Shown: piece after piece, positions 1 through 11,300 of the stretch | Numbering within the stretch: the stretch's first letter is position 1 | Layout: every line of letters begins with the position of its first letter | Source of the DNA: Diogma glabrata | Taxonomy: Eukaryota > Arthropoda > Insecta > Diptera > Cylindrotomidae | Reading direction: 5' to 3' | Assembly (NCBI GenBank): GCA_963693315.1 | Contig: OY856188.1 | Coordinates: 62,001-126,000, forward strand | DNA length: 64,000 nt | Made by a program: the position numbers and the translations under genes | The notes under the pieces: generated by a model | Told to the model about the DNA's origin: nothing | Database searches by the model: none | What the model saw: only the letters and a program-made list of their open reading frames with translations

Positions 1-1
1 T

Positions 2-178
2 TTATTAAATAAATGGAATATATCAGAGGATCCATTTTGTGAATGTGGAAAAAACCAAACCATGAATCATTTAGTTAATGATTGTAGTATTCATAAATTC
101 AAAACAGGTTTTACTGGCTTACATGAAATTAAAAGAAGTGCCTTGCAATGGATTCAAAACTTAAATGTTGAAGTTTAA
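2..178 (+). pseudogene. C-terminal fragment of a LINE reverse transcriptase ORF
   Basis: An open frame enters from the left edge and ends at TAA 176-178, giving 58 residues. It contains a Cys-x-Cys...His-x4-Cys knuckle (CECG, then HLVNDC), followed by a tail ending in AlaLeuGlnTrpIle. This arrangement is usual for the last part of non-LTR retrotransposon ORF2 proteins, after the RT and thumb regions. Only the C-terminus is in the window, so intactness and clade cannot be judged. No polyA tail follows directly. LINE origin is inferred from the knuckle and tail pattern. Confidence 0.5.
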
Positions 179-1627
179 TGTATATTATTGTTAAATTTTA
201 TTCAAATTCGTACGAATAATCTGAAATAATCTCGTAATAATAATCTGAAGTAATCTTTGTTTGCTATTATATCATAAAACTTATCAAATGCGTTATTTGT
301 GATAAGTAACTTAAGAAATTGACATTATGTTAGTTATAAATATAAATTCATTTCAAGCAGTTTTAATGGAATATTTGTTAATGTTTTTCTTTATAAAAAA
401 ATGTACGATTTAAGCTGCACTATGCGCAACAACAACGCATGCCTGTTAAGACATAGGTCCTACAACAACCTGAATTATTTGGTTTTTACTGTCGCTTTTT
501 TAAATTTTTGCAAATTGAAGCCACTCAAGACTATTGTTTTCTTCACATCACAGACAAAATGCAGTAATTATCACTTTTTTTTAACATATGAAATTTTAAC
601 TGCTTTATTTTTCAGACAAATTAAATTAAATATCAAATATTAAATTAAGTATTTAAACATTCATAATATTGAATTTCATTTCATTAATCATTTTCATTCT
701 AATTTCAAAAAAATTTATATAACGACGTTTTTGTAATCTATATTATTCCTATATAATTGCTCTGTGCGAATCCACAAATACTTAACAGAACAAAATTTTT
801 AGTGAAGGTACCGTTAATGCCGGTAATGGTCCTTAACTCTTATTTCGGTATTACCAGTATTATGCCTTGCTATTACCGAATTAAAAAAATTTACATTTAC
901 CGACAAAAATTGCGCCACTTGAAATAAAATCCATAATACAACTAAAAAATGTTAACTACAAAACTAAGTTAAAGTTTTTCTGCGGTCCTATTCCTTAACA
1001 AATGTAAATTTGGACAATATTGGGCAGTTTGTATTGCATAACATTAAACGGTTACCGTAACCATTTTACGAAAAACGAATTTCAATTTTCACAAAATTAT
1101 CTAATTTGAATTCGAGCTTCACAATATGATTCAAATTCACATTTATGTGTTCAGGAATAGGGCCTTTGCTTTCATAGAAATAGATAATTATAATCCAGAA
1201 TAGTCCGAATAGTCCGAAATTGTGGACGTAATACATTATTCCACAGTACATCCCACATTATCCCATACAGTATATAAAATTTTTTTTGTAGTAAATAATA
1301 CAAATTTATCGACGAAAACCAATAAATAAAATAATCCAATATTAATTAATTGCCAACAAACCTTCCTAATCAAACTCTATAATCACCAAACACAAAAATC
1401 TTCAAGAATATAATCCTCATAACCACAGTAATATGCCTATATGTCATTCCTTCCCTATACAATTTTACATTAGACAAAAAGATTTATATTATGAAATATT
1501 TTTCTATCTTTGCAAAGAACGAACAAATCAATTTTATGATTTGATTCTTTAATTTTTAAACCATAGAAAATTTTTTAAAACAAAAAAAAGAATTCATTTT
1601 ATAACCTTGTTTTGCCGGGTTTAAATT
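179..1627. other. AT-rich stretch without recognised genes
   Basis: Short ORFs here (401-643 plus, 1066-1251 minus) have low-complexity AT-driven composition and no recognisable domain. Around 800-890 there is a run of GGTACCGTTA/TTACCGG-type motifs resembling transposon ends, but no partner was found. Confidence 0.4.
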
Positions 1628-1968
1628 TTTTATTTTATTATTTTGTTTTTCCTCAAATTACCCCGTTTTAATTGAATATAATTTTTATTATTTAATCTAT
1701 ATATTTCGGGCTAGGCCTATCTTCAGGATTATTAATAAAATAATAAAAAATTATATCACAATCAGAAAAATAAATTTTTGACACAAATTATATAAACAAA
1801 AATTGATATACAATTTAACATGAGTTACTATGTTATAATTAACTTAAAGAATGGTAATCAAGTGAAAAGCTTAAAGTTACTTTAAATTTTAGAACAATCG
1901 GATTAAATTAAAATAATTATTCGAAAAATCCTTCTTATCACTTTTAAAATTACAAATTGTTTCCTCAT
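1628..1968 (-). repeat. pLTR arm of the Penelope-like element (element-sense copy)
   Basis: This arm is the inverse of 3061-3395. It includes the end of the GIY-YIG reading frame, the 3' UTR and a hammerhead-like core. It differs from the other arm by a ~13-bp indel near 1665-1680 and by scattered substitutions, so the two have not been kept identical. Confidence 0.85.
1692..1734 (-). ncRNA. Minimal hammerhead ribozyme motif in the pLTR
   Basis: On the minus strand: CTGAAGA, a stem II hairpin (GGC/GCC closed by a CTA loop), then CGAAAT, with AATC before and GATT after as a short stem I. Stem III is only one or two A-T pairs. This minimal stem III form is known from Penelope-like elements. 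The assignment is by eye. Activity is unknown. Confidence 0.6.
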
Positions 1969-3029
1969 TTTTTATAATTTGGCACACCTCGTGTATCTGT
2001 AATTTAGTTTTATTTCTTTCCTTAGCCAAAATTTGAACATCATTGAATTTAAATTCATGTTTATTTTCTATAGAATGTTTAGCAAGTGCAGAACAATTGT
2101 TACTAACTGAAGTTTTTTTTAGAATCATATTTATGTTGATCCATACGAACACCTAATTTTTGAATTGTTTCACCAATATATGTTGTGTTACAGTTATTAC
2201 AATCAACCTTATAAACAACACCACTATGTTGTTCTTTAGGTATTTTTGATTTTGAATTTGTAAAACTATAACTATTTTTATATTTAGGCCTCATAGCCAT
2301 TTTAATATTAGGAACAAACTGTGAACAAGAGCGAGAAAGTGTTTCACTTAAATCAGGAACATAAGTTAATGATGCATATTTATTTAAATTTTCATTATTT
2401 GATACCATATTATTAGCTGTTTGATCAAGTAATAAATAATTATAACTATTACCCAATTGATTTAAATTAGTATTACGAACCTGACTAATCATTTTATCAA
2501 TTAAACTTTTAGGGTAGTTATTAGTACGAAGTATGTTATAAGTTATTTTTAAATTATAATTCCAAAAGTTTATTTGGCTATGTCGAAATATTTTTCGAAT
2601 AAAAGATTTAACTACATTTAACTTCATGTTACGTGGATGTGTAGAATAATATTTCAATAATCGATTAGAAGCAATATCTTTATGATACCAATTAGTTATA
2701 ACCTTTCCATTATCCAAATGATGAATACTTAAATCCAAATAATTTAATATGCTATTTTGTTCAACTTCATATGTGAATCTAATTTTAGGATCATACGAAT
2801 GCAATGCATCAAGGACCATTTGTATTTTATTTTCAGGAATAGATGTAATATGATCATCAACATATGAATACCAAAAAAGTGGAGTAAAATCAATTTTAAG
2901 TAATGCTTGATTTATGACATCATCAAGAACACATTGTACCAAAATTGGTGCTAAACTAGACCCCATAAATAAACCATTCTTCATTTTCATAAATTTTTCT
3001 TCATATTTAAAATAGTTACAATCAATCAA
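1889..3029 (-). pseudogene. Penelope-like reverse transcriptase with C-terminal GIY-YIG endonuclease (frameshifted)
   Basis: Two overlapping minus-strand frames (3029-2103 and 2152-1889) make up one protein. The first begins inside the RT palm. GLFMGSSLAP matches the Penelope motif before the catalytic block, and YSYVDDH is the catalytic YVDD. Near its end are VVYKVDCNNCNTTYIGET and RMDQHK, the GIY-YIG nuclease core with the CCHC-like insertion typical of Penelope. The second frame carries the remaining nuclease part (ALAKHSIENKHEF, with conserved His and Glu). The frame change falls at a run of T at about 2111-2120. The N-terminal third of the RT is absent. The family assignment is secure from the RT plus GIY-YIG order. 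Confidence 0.88.
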
Positions 3030-3060
3030 ACAAAAACTTAGAAGATTCAGAAATTCCGAA

Positions 3061-3395
3061 AATGAGGAAACAATTTGTAATTTTAAAAGTAATAAGAAGG
3101 ATTTTTCGAATAATTATTTTAATTTAATCCGATTGTTCTAAAATTTAAAGTAACTTTAAGCTTTTCACTTGTTTACCATTCTTTAAGTTAATTATAACAT
3201 AGTAACTCATGTTAAATTGTATATCAATTTTTGTTTATATAATTTATGTCAAAAATTTATTTTTCTGATTGTGATATAATTTTTTATTATTTTATTAATA
3301 ATCCTGAAGATAGGCCTAGCCCGAAATATATAGATTAAATAATAAAAATTACGGGGTAATTTGAGGAAAAACAAAATAATAAAATAAAAAAAAAG
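3061..3395 (+). repeat. pLTR arm of the Penelope-like element (inverted copy)
   Basis: This is the reverse complement of 1628-1968, directly upstream of the truncated ORF. Its inner end contains antisense nuclease coding sequence, which shows it derives from an element 3' end. Confidence 0.85.
3298..3338 (+). ncRNA. Minimal hammerhead ribozyme motif in the inverted pLTR
   Basis: This is the plus-strand counterpart of the motif at 1692-1734: CTGAAGA at 3304-3310, a GGC-CTA-GCC hairpin, and GAAA at 3323-3326. AATC/GATT forms stem I. The core is identical in both arms, so it has survived the divergence of the flanks. Confidence 0.6.
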
Positions 3396-3419
3396 AAACT
3401 TATGACAAAAATAAAAGTG

Positions 3420-4090
3420 ATGCCCGATTTATAGTCGGCAACTTTAACTTAACGTTAGCTTAACGTAAAGTACAAATGTATGAAAATGCACTAGAGTGTA
3501 GTGTATAGTGTATACATACACTAAATTATGCATTATCAATGCACTAATTATTATTTGTTATTTGTTATCAATGCACTAATTATTATTTGTTATCAATGCA
3601 CTAATTATTATTTGTTTATAAAATAAAAATCGTGCAAGATATCAAAAATGTAAATTGTTAAAATCTAGTCTGTGCACTTGATAAATATTGAAATATAAAT
3701 TATTAAATTATAAATTATTAAAATCATAGTATTTGTTGTGCACTTAACAAATAAAAAATATAATGTATAATAAATATTAATTGATTAAATATATTGAATC
3801 ATAAATCGTTAAAATAATAGTGTTATTATTATTTTTTGTGTAATGTGATAAAATAACTGTTAATTAAAGCTTCCTTTGTGTAACACTCGACTAACTACAA
3901 CCGCAACGTTACAAGAGCATTTATAGTCGTTAACGTAAACTTAACGTTAAATTAACGTAAAGTTCATTTCATCTTTAATGCCCGATTTATAGTCGGTAAC
4001 TTTAACTTAACGTAAAGTACAAATTTATGAAAATGCACTAGAACATTTATAGTCGTTAACGCAAACTTAACGTAAAGTTCATTTCATTCT
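3420..4090 (+). repeat. Repeat block with duplicated TTTATAGTCG units
   Basis: A ~65-bp unit beginning TGCCCGATTTATAGTCGG occurs at about 3421-3493 and again at 3979-4042. A related unit beginning CATTTATAGTCGTTAACG occurs at 3917-3963 and 4043-4089. All are in the same direction. Between them is a 3-fold tandem repeat at 3532-3617 (unit TTATCAATGCACTAATTATT). No ORF is present. It looks like a non-autonomous element or satellite fragment, but no clean termini were found. Confidence 0.5.
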
Positions 4091-4198
4091 ATCTTAAAGA
4101 TTTTGTTAAGGATTTTTGACGTTTAGTATAAAAACTGATGAAAACTAATATTTAATTGCAAGTGTCCATAAAAATAAAATCTTATTTATTACATTCCA

Positions 4199-5227
4199 GC
4201 TGGCAGAATTCAAAAGCTAAAACCAAACTTTCCCCATGAAGCGTGTGTGCTTTCTACCCAAGGAGATGACATCCGCAAAGTCGATCCAGCCGACTCCAGA
4301 ATTCCGGACCTGAACAAGCGAATTAACAAGTTCTCACGGATCATAAAAGAAATAAATGGAGAGAGCTAGTGAGTAAATCAAACCTGCGTTCCAGTAAGTC
4401 TTTGGAAGGTCATTAAGGGCCTAACTCATCCTCGACAACCACAAAATAATTGCATGATCTCCTTCGACGATATCCCAATTTAAAACCACAGGAAATGCGC
4501 AAAGAAATTTAACATTCAGTTTACATAAAAGCAGCGTAAACATGAGAAAGAGACCAGATCAGTGTTGAGACACATGCGCAAACTTAACACTGACAACTTG
4601 GAGGATATCATATTTTCCGAAGAAGAAGTGGAGAATGCAATAAGGGAAATTAAGCCATCAAGAACTATAGGACCCAACGGCATCTCAGCCATCATGCTCA
4701 AACACATCGGACCTAAAGGATTAAACTTCCTCACTACTACACTTAAAAAATCTTTAAATACTCTACAGATACCAAATATCTGGACAACGGCCAGAATCAG
4801 CCCCATTTTGAAACCAGGGAAAGCTGAAGAAAAGGAAGAGTCTTACAGACTAATATCCATCCTTCCGTCGATCGCAAAACTTATCGAAGCACTCCTGCTG
4901 ACAAGATCCTGCAATTTGGCGCCAAACCAACATGGCTTCCGGCGAGCACACAGTATAACCACCGCGCTACACAAAATACAAAACCAGATCAGTGATGGTC
5001 TGAATCAAAAACAACCATGCGCTAGAAAATTTTTAGTTGCACTTGACCTGTCAAAAGCATTCGACACAGTGTCGCACGCTGCTCTATTGGATGATATCTT
5101 CAATACTAATTTGCCAGGTTTAATGAAGCGCTGGTTGTGCAGTTACCTCAGAGGTCGCCAAACATACGTTGAGTTCCGTAACTGAAAGTCCAAAATGAGA
5201 GTGCTAAGACAAGGAGTTCCTCAAGGC
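4199..5227 (+). pseudogene. LOA-like non-LTR retrotransposon, pre-RT and first half of RT (element A, left part)
   Basis: The stretch from 4199 has degenerate pre-RT coding sequence with stops, including a recognisable LWKVIKGLTHPRQPQNN block. An open RT frame (4562-5185) follows: SRTIGPNGISAIMLK (fingers), then LISILPSIAKLIE, HGFRRAHSITTAL, and LVALDLSKAFDTVSH (motif A, catalytic Asp). The frame breaks at TGA 5183-5185, then another frame gives the start of the QGVPQG motif. Similarity breaks off at 5227 and resumes after the polyA at 14398, so an insertion split this element. The clade call (LOA/R1-like) is from the motif wording and is less certain than the LINE call. Confidence 0.75.
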
Positions 5228-7420
5228 AACTCTATGCCAGATATTACGAGTGTCGATGTCGATAAGGGTAGTATTGGAAATTCTGACCACATCAGTTATC
5301 AAAACTGATTTGCTACAAACTAGAGTTCCCAAATCCCGTAAAATATTTCACTTTTCAAAAATGGACACCAATGGTCTCCGAAGTTTTTTTCAAGGTTTCC
5401 CTTTTGATCGTCATTGTTTTTATACTGACGATGTAAATGTTTCTGCTCAAAACTTTACTGAAACCATTCAATTCGGTATTAACAAATTCGTTCCCTTATC
5501 AATAATGAAATCCCAACAAAAATATTTGTTTTCGAAAGCAGCCAAACTGGCTCTTAGAAACAAACGTAGATTATTTAATATTTGGATTCATAAAAAGAAC
5601 TCTGTTAATCGATCCCAATATTTAAAGGCTAATAAAATATCAAACCAGATAATTGAAAACGAAAAAGCAGAGATTGACAGAGCGAAAGCGGCAAAACTTT
5701 CGAGTATGTCAATTTCTGATAAAAGTTTTTACAGTGCCATTAATTCTTTAAATTGTGGTACTAAATCTTCTATCCCTCCTATCATTGATGGTGGCTCAAT
5801 CATTACTGACCCTGCAAGAAAAGCTACATTGTTCGCGGAACGCTTTGCTTCAAATTCAACAGTTTTAGAAACTCCTAAAGAAATACCCCAAATCCAGTCT
5901 TCAGGAGTTAATATGAAACAATTACATTTCAAACCAAAAATTGTCGAAAAACTTTTAAGGGGGTTAAACAACAACAAAGCTTCTGGTCTGGACAATATTC
6001 CTCCTGTTATTCTAAAAACATTTTCAAAAGAACTAGCACCAACCCTCACCAAAATATTTTATAAATCCTATAAATCTGGTATTTATCCATCCTGCTGGCA
6101 GTTGGCCAATGTCCAGCCTGTCCCAAATTGGAACGAAATGTGATATTTCAAAATATAGACCAATAGCCTTACTCCCAGTCATGTCTAAAATATACGAGCA
6201 CTATATTAATTCACACATATCCAAATTTTTGGAAGACAACCATTTGATATCTGACAGCCAATACGGTTTTAGAAACAAAAGATCAACAACCGATCTATTG
6301 AACTATGTGGCACATCTTTGGAATAGCATACTTGAGAAAGGTGGTGAAACGTACGTGATCGCATTAGACATCTCAAAAGCATTTGATCGAATTCGGCATG
6401 CCAACTTGATCAACAAGCTCGTTGCGTACGATTTTCATCCCGCAGTCGTGAAGTTGATTCAAAATTTTCTGTCTAACAGATACATCTCGGTATCTATAGA
6501 TGGCTTTTCTTCTGAGTCTAAATTAATAACCGCTGGTGTACCCCAAGGCTCAGTTTTATCTCCCACTTTATTTTTGATTTATATCAACGAACTGTTGCAA
6601 ATCACCAGTAACCCAATAAATAGTTTTGCAGACGATAGTACACTGCACAAGTCATTCGTCCCCCTTTCTTCAAAGGGAAAAATGCATGAACGAATAAATC
6701 CCGTCCGGAGAGACGCTGCCATAAATGTAAACGAGGACCTAAAAAAAGTCGCCGATTGGGGTGACAAAAATTTGGTCAATTTTAATTCCACCAAAACACA
6801 GCTATTGATTGTTTCCAGATCAAAGACCGAGTTTCCCAACGATATTTCAATTAATATGTGTGACGACCAAATAGACGAATGTGAAAGCATTCGTTTATTG
6901 GGAGTCACAATATCCAATGACTTACTCTGGAACGATCATATAATGGCCATGGCAAAGAGCGCGTCAAGAAAACTCGGCCTCCTCAATAGATGTAAAAAAT
7001 ATTTTACTTCGCACCAATTACTCCACATTTATAAGTCCTATATTCGTCCCTGTATGGAGTATTGTTGTCAAGTTTGGGGCGCTGCATCTGTTACTATCCT
7101 GGCTCTTTTGGACTCTGTTCAAAAGCGAGCTATACGAATTGTTGGTGATCGAGATTTAACATTAGATCTTGATTCCCTACAACATCGTCGCACTGTTGCT
7201 GATCTCGTTGTTTTTTATAAATATCGTCACCAGCAGTGCTCGGATGAAATCAAGTCCATAATGCCGCAGACATATGTTTTTCCCCGTTTTACTCGTCAAT
7301 CGGTTTGTGCGGGCGGTCGGACTGTCGAGATTACTCACTGTCATAGTAATAGAATGCAAAGGAATTTCTTTGTGCGTACATCTTACACATGGAATGCTTT
7401 GCCCGAATCAATAGTCTCGA
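5228..7420 (+). pseudogene. CR1-like LINE, endonuclease end plus RT (element B, left part)
   Basis: The 5'-truncated element begins with the end of an APE-type endonuclease (GNSDH at about 5257-5271), then shifts frame into the linker and RT start (5250-6143: KASGLDNIPPVILK). It shifts again at about 6109-6140 into the main RT (6109-7437). RT motifs seen: YRPIALLPVMSKIYEHYIN, QYGFRNKRST, ALDISKAFDRIRH (motif A), AGVPQGSVLSPTLF (motif B) and SFADDS (catalytic FADD). The C-terminal part has YIRPCMEYCCQVWG and LDSVQKRAIRI. The frame is cut at 7420 by DNA transposon C. Its end reappears at 14239. At least three frameshifts make this copy non-functional. Confidence 0.85.
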
Positions 7421-7431
7421 CAGGGCTCCCG

Positions 7432-9330
7432 TTTTAAAGTCAGATTGAAAAAAATGGAAAAAATGGAAATTTTTCGCTAAAAAAATGGAAAAAATGGAAA
7501 AAAATGGAAAACAAACAATTTAAAATGTGTAATACATAGGGTATCTTAGAATATTACGGTAAAAAAAATCCCTGTTTTTTCAGGTTATCCAGACTCGGTT
7601 TTTAATTTTTTCAGAAAATGTTTAAACTACGGTATTTTATAATTGATAGAAAAATTAATAAAAGTGTACATTTATTCATTTGTTAACACTTTTAATCGTT
7701 AATATAACAAAAACCTTGACTCGAAAATTTCAGATTGAACGATTCTCGTACATATTGTTTTTAAAATTGAAATAAAATGAATTGTTAAATTATTTTTATG
7801 AAGAAATAGAACTAAAAGATTATTTGATTGAATCTGAGTACAAAATAGTTGCATTGCATCTCATAAGTAAATAATATAAAAATAGATAATTTTTAATCCA
7901 ATAATTCATCTTTAAGTGTTTCAGAAACTAAATTTTTAGTTTTAGTAACTTCATTAACATATTTCTTAAAACCAGGTGAGAGTAAAGAGGCTTGTTCAAC
8001 CATTTTGAACAAAGTTTCGTGAGGAATATTTTAATATTTTTAATATATAATATTTTTCATCGGCTTTTCGATTAGGAGCATTGAAAGTAAGCAAATAAAT
8101 TATAATTATAAGCGAACCAGATCATACAAATTCAACCACAGATCAATTCGTTACTTTAACTCCAGCGTTAAATGCATTACTAATTTTACGTAAGCCGCAG
8201 CAGCCCAGATTCAGAATTTCTTTATTACTCGAATCATGTGCTAAGTCCACCTTTAGATGTCAAATAGATTTTAAGTTAACATTAGTTCCGTTCATCGAAA
8301 CTTGAATCCAAGTATTGGTTCATGGAATGCATAATATGAAAGTTTCTTACAAATTTTCGGCAGTAGTATGTCCCAAATAGATTGATATTAAACAGGCAAT
8401 CGTTCGTGATTTGTTTTTATCACTATTCTATATACCATCATTCTTACAATATCAATTTGCTGGCTTTAGACTCTCATGCAAATAAGTTACAGCAAAATAT
8501 ATTTTTTGAATTGAGTCGATTCAGTTCGATATAATTATTAATTCTATATATCATTGTACCGGTACCTTGGAATTTAGTTAGTTTTAATTCTCGTTCAATT
8601 TCACTGACAGAAAACATTGTCTTCATCATAGAAACGCTAATTACAAAGATCAAATACCACAATGTAACACAGTCTTTTAAAAAAAATTTCATCGTGTTGG
8701 ACAAAGCGAGGCACTTGTGAATAATTTAGGTCACGACAAGTGGCATACAATTATAAACTTTTTATTTATAAACTGTTCCTAATAGGAACGATATTCTTTT
8801 TAGTATTTTTCTGGTGAAAATTTATGTTTTTAATTATGAATAATTTATTTAAATCTAGCATAAGTTGATCAATATAACACGTAGGCTTTCTATCGTCTTG
8901 GACTTCACACAGTTCGGAGTTTACTAGCTTGCAGTTTCACACCTGCATATTATACAAAGTGAAAGTAATAACTGCAAGTCTGGTTTACCATCATCATCAT
9001 GAATCGTACTCCACTAGGAAGCATATGGAAATATATTATGGAAGCTTTTTAAAATACATTTCTTTGCACATTTTGTTCTCATTTACACATTTAGTGGTTG
9101 CATTCGGCACATTTAGTGGTCGCCGAATTACAATAACATATTATTGTATGTGCAATAGTATTGCAAACCTCATGGATAATTTTTTAATTAATTAAATAAT
9201 TAGAAAAATACTAAGATCCATTTTATGTTTCCCAAACCTTCGCCGTAAATCGAACGCAGGTGTTTTGTGTTAAAAGGAAAGCGTGTTAACACTTGAACCA
9301 CTTCTGTTATTTGGATTTAATAATTGTTCA
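7432..9330. other. Interior of transposon C without recognised genes
   Basis: The TGGAAAAAA subterminal repeats (7447-7508) are followed by AT-rich sequence. ORFs at 8474-8704 and 8929-9195 have no recognisable domain. Nothing resembling a transposase was seen. Confidence 0.4.
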
Positions 9331-9339
9331 TACTATATA

Positions 9340-10390
9340 ATCATGTAGTATATTTGTAATTGAAGCCATTTTGAAAACATTTTTGGTTAATCGATTCCAC
9401 CAGTATACGAAATGAGAAAAGAAGGAATTGGTATAAATAGATGTTTCCACATATGAGACCTCTAAGGTATGCTTATAAGAATGCCAAGATTGGCTTGTGG
9501 CTCGTGAAGATCTACGTAATGGAGGCATTAAGTGATTAATTTCTTTAGAGCATAGCGTAGTATAATGTAAATGCTCCAACAACTCTTGTATGATCGGCTT
9601 CAACACGCCTATGAACTCTGTCGACAAAATTTAGATGTTTCTGGTATACTGCAACCCATAAATTGGGGTAGAATTCGTGGATTGGTCGTATAAATTCTTT
9701 ATACATCGTAGTTATTTCAGATGGAGACAAAAATTTGACTACAACGTACGAAGCCAAGTCGTTGGGACTCTAATTTCGCCACAGAACAAATGTGATCATG
9801 CCATTTTCGTTTGTGGTTTATATTAGTACGAAATAGTTAAGTGCAGGTGAGTTTAATAATGCTAGTCTGGAAAACTTTTCAAAACAGGAGCTATAGAGTG
9901 AGGTTTTATAGGACAAAACTAGAATTAAATGTCATAAGGTTCAGTATACACCAGTTCCGATTGATTCAAGATCTAGATTTTAGTCCAGAATTGATTTAAG
10001 ATCCAAGGATTGAACCATTTTTCTACGAGTATAATTAGCAGTTAGACTAGATGGCTGTTTCTTCTTTTCTTCTTCATTCTCTTTATATATGAATGTTAGA
10101 TAGAACTTCGGAAGAGCTATATATTGGGTTTGTGGTGCTAGATAACAAACCGTTAAAAAAGATCAGAAAAAGGGGTGGCGAAAGAACCGAACCCTGATTA
10201 ATGCAGGCTTGAATTGAGAAATTATCCGAAACAACACCAACTACTAAGAGATCTCTGGAATAAAAAGACTAAAAATAAAATTAACTTGTTGATAAGAGCC
10301 GATGCCAAACTCTATCAAACGCCTTGGATATATCAAGGGAAATGTTGAGACTCACCAAAGTCATGAATTGCTATACCCTATTTCTCCGTG
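9340..10390 (-). pseudogene. Decayed CR1-like LINE RT fragment
   Basis: In minus sense (right to left), DISKAFDRVWH-like coding is at about 10390-10312 (motif A), then a degraded motif B region near 10190-10100. From 9810 to 9545 comes the C-terminal block FLSPSEITTMYKEFIRP...VDRVHRRV. A PLRRSSRATSQSW...TNSFF block at 9520-9420 is the usual LINE C-terminus. Many frameshifts and stops are present. The order of motifs identifies it, though no single ORF is longer than 100 residues. It lies inside transposon C. Confidence 0.6.
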
Positions 10391-11300
10391 AGGACTGGAT
10401 TAGGTGCAGTGATGAAGATATTATCAATTGTGTCTTCAAGAGAATTAAACGCGTCCAATGGGGTGATTATGGTGGTAAGGATAACTACGGTGTAAATAAC
10501 ACAAATAGATGTCATGTTTATTTGCGATGACTTTGAGACAGATAAAGCAGAATACAGAAATACTACTTGTTTCATACTGGGGGAGCTTTGTATGTTTAAA
10601 ATCCTTGTGTATATATGTATATCATTACAACACGGTGTTTAGAGCTCCGGAGAATGATTTTTACAGCCGAATCGTACATTATTGATATTTGAAACTTGTG
10701 TTTCACCTAGCTCAAGTAAATGAGGTTTGTTTTGGTTGAGATCGTATTGGATGCCAAGAAAGTTTTTTGAGATACCAAGGATGTTAATGATATCGATTAG
10801 GAAGTTGGAGAACGAAGCTAAATAATGGCTAAATAAACAGATTAATAGGAGAAATAACAAATACCAAAACCAGAAGGAAGAAATAGAGTAACACAACAAA
10901 GGCCACAAAGATTCGTTTGTGGAGAAAATAAAAGGTACTTCAAAAAAATTGAGGTTGGGGATGTGTACAATTATTTCTCAACAAGTGTACAAGCATTTCT
11001 CAACGTTTTGGATCATAACCAGTCTAACTGGGCAAACAAAAATGTCCGTCTGTATGCCATTGAAATGTTTTAGGGAAAATTGAAAACGACAGATATTTCA
11101 GTCTTCATCAATCACTATACCAAACCCTTCGGCCTTCCCACAGACCAAAGTTTTTGATATATCGGAGTAGGAGGTTTTAAGTCCATATTTTATAAATACT
11201 TTGAGATTGTTTATCGAAATTTATGATATTTAATGAAATCTTCGGGTTTGCATTAGATTTATTCGGGTTTATGTTTTGTAGTAGTTGGCAACCCAACCCT
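10391..11300. other. Gene-free stretch inside transposon C
   Basis: No coding, repeat or RNA feature could be supported here. The ORFs at 10378-10575 and 10639-10908 are AT-driven and overlap on opposite strands. Confidence 0.35.

Larger units (their letters stand above)
1628..3395 (-). mobile_element. 5'-truncated Penelope-like element with inverted pseudo-LTRs
   Basis: A minus-strand RT plus GIY-YIG endonuclease ORF lies between two ~340-bp arms in inverted orientation (1628-1968 and 3061-3395). The arms match over nearly their whole length, with small indels. The left arm includes the last part of the coding region, so the right arm is a reversed copy of the element's own 3' end. Penelope-like elements are known for pLTRs in direct or inverted arrangement and for hammerhead motifs in them, and both are seen here. 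The 5' part of the RT is missing and the ORF has a frameshift, so this copy is dead. Confidence 0.85.

Noticed and set aside
3532..3617. CRISPR-like array
   Set aside because: Contiguous tandem repeat without spacers in a eukaryotic genome.
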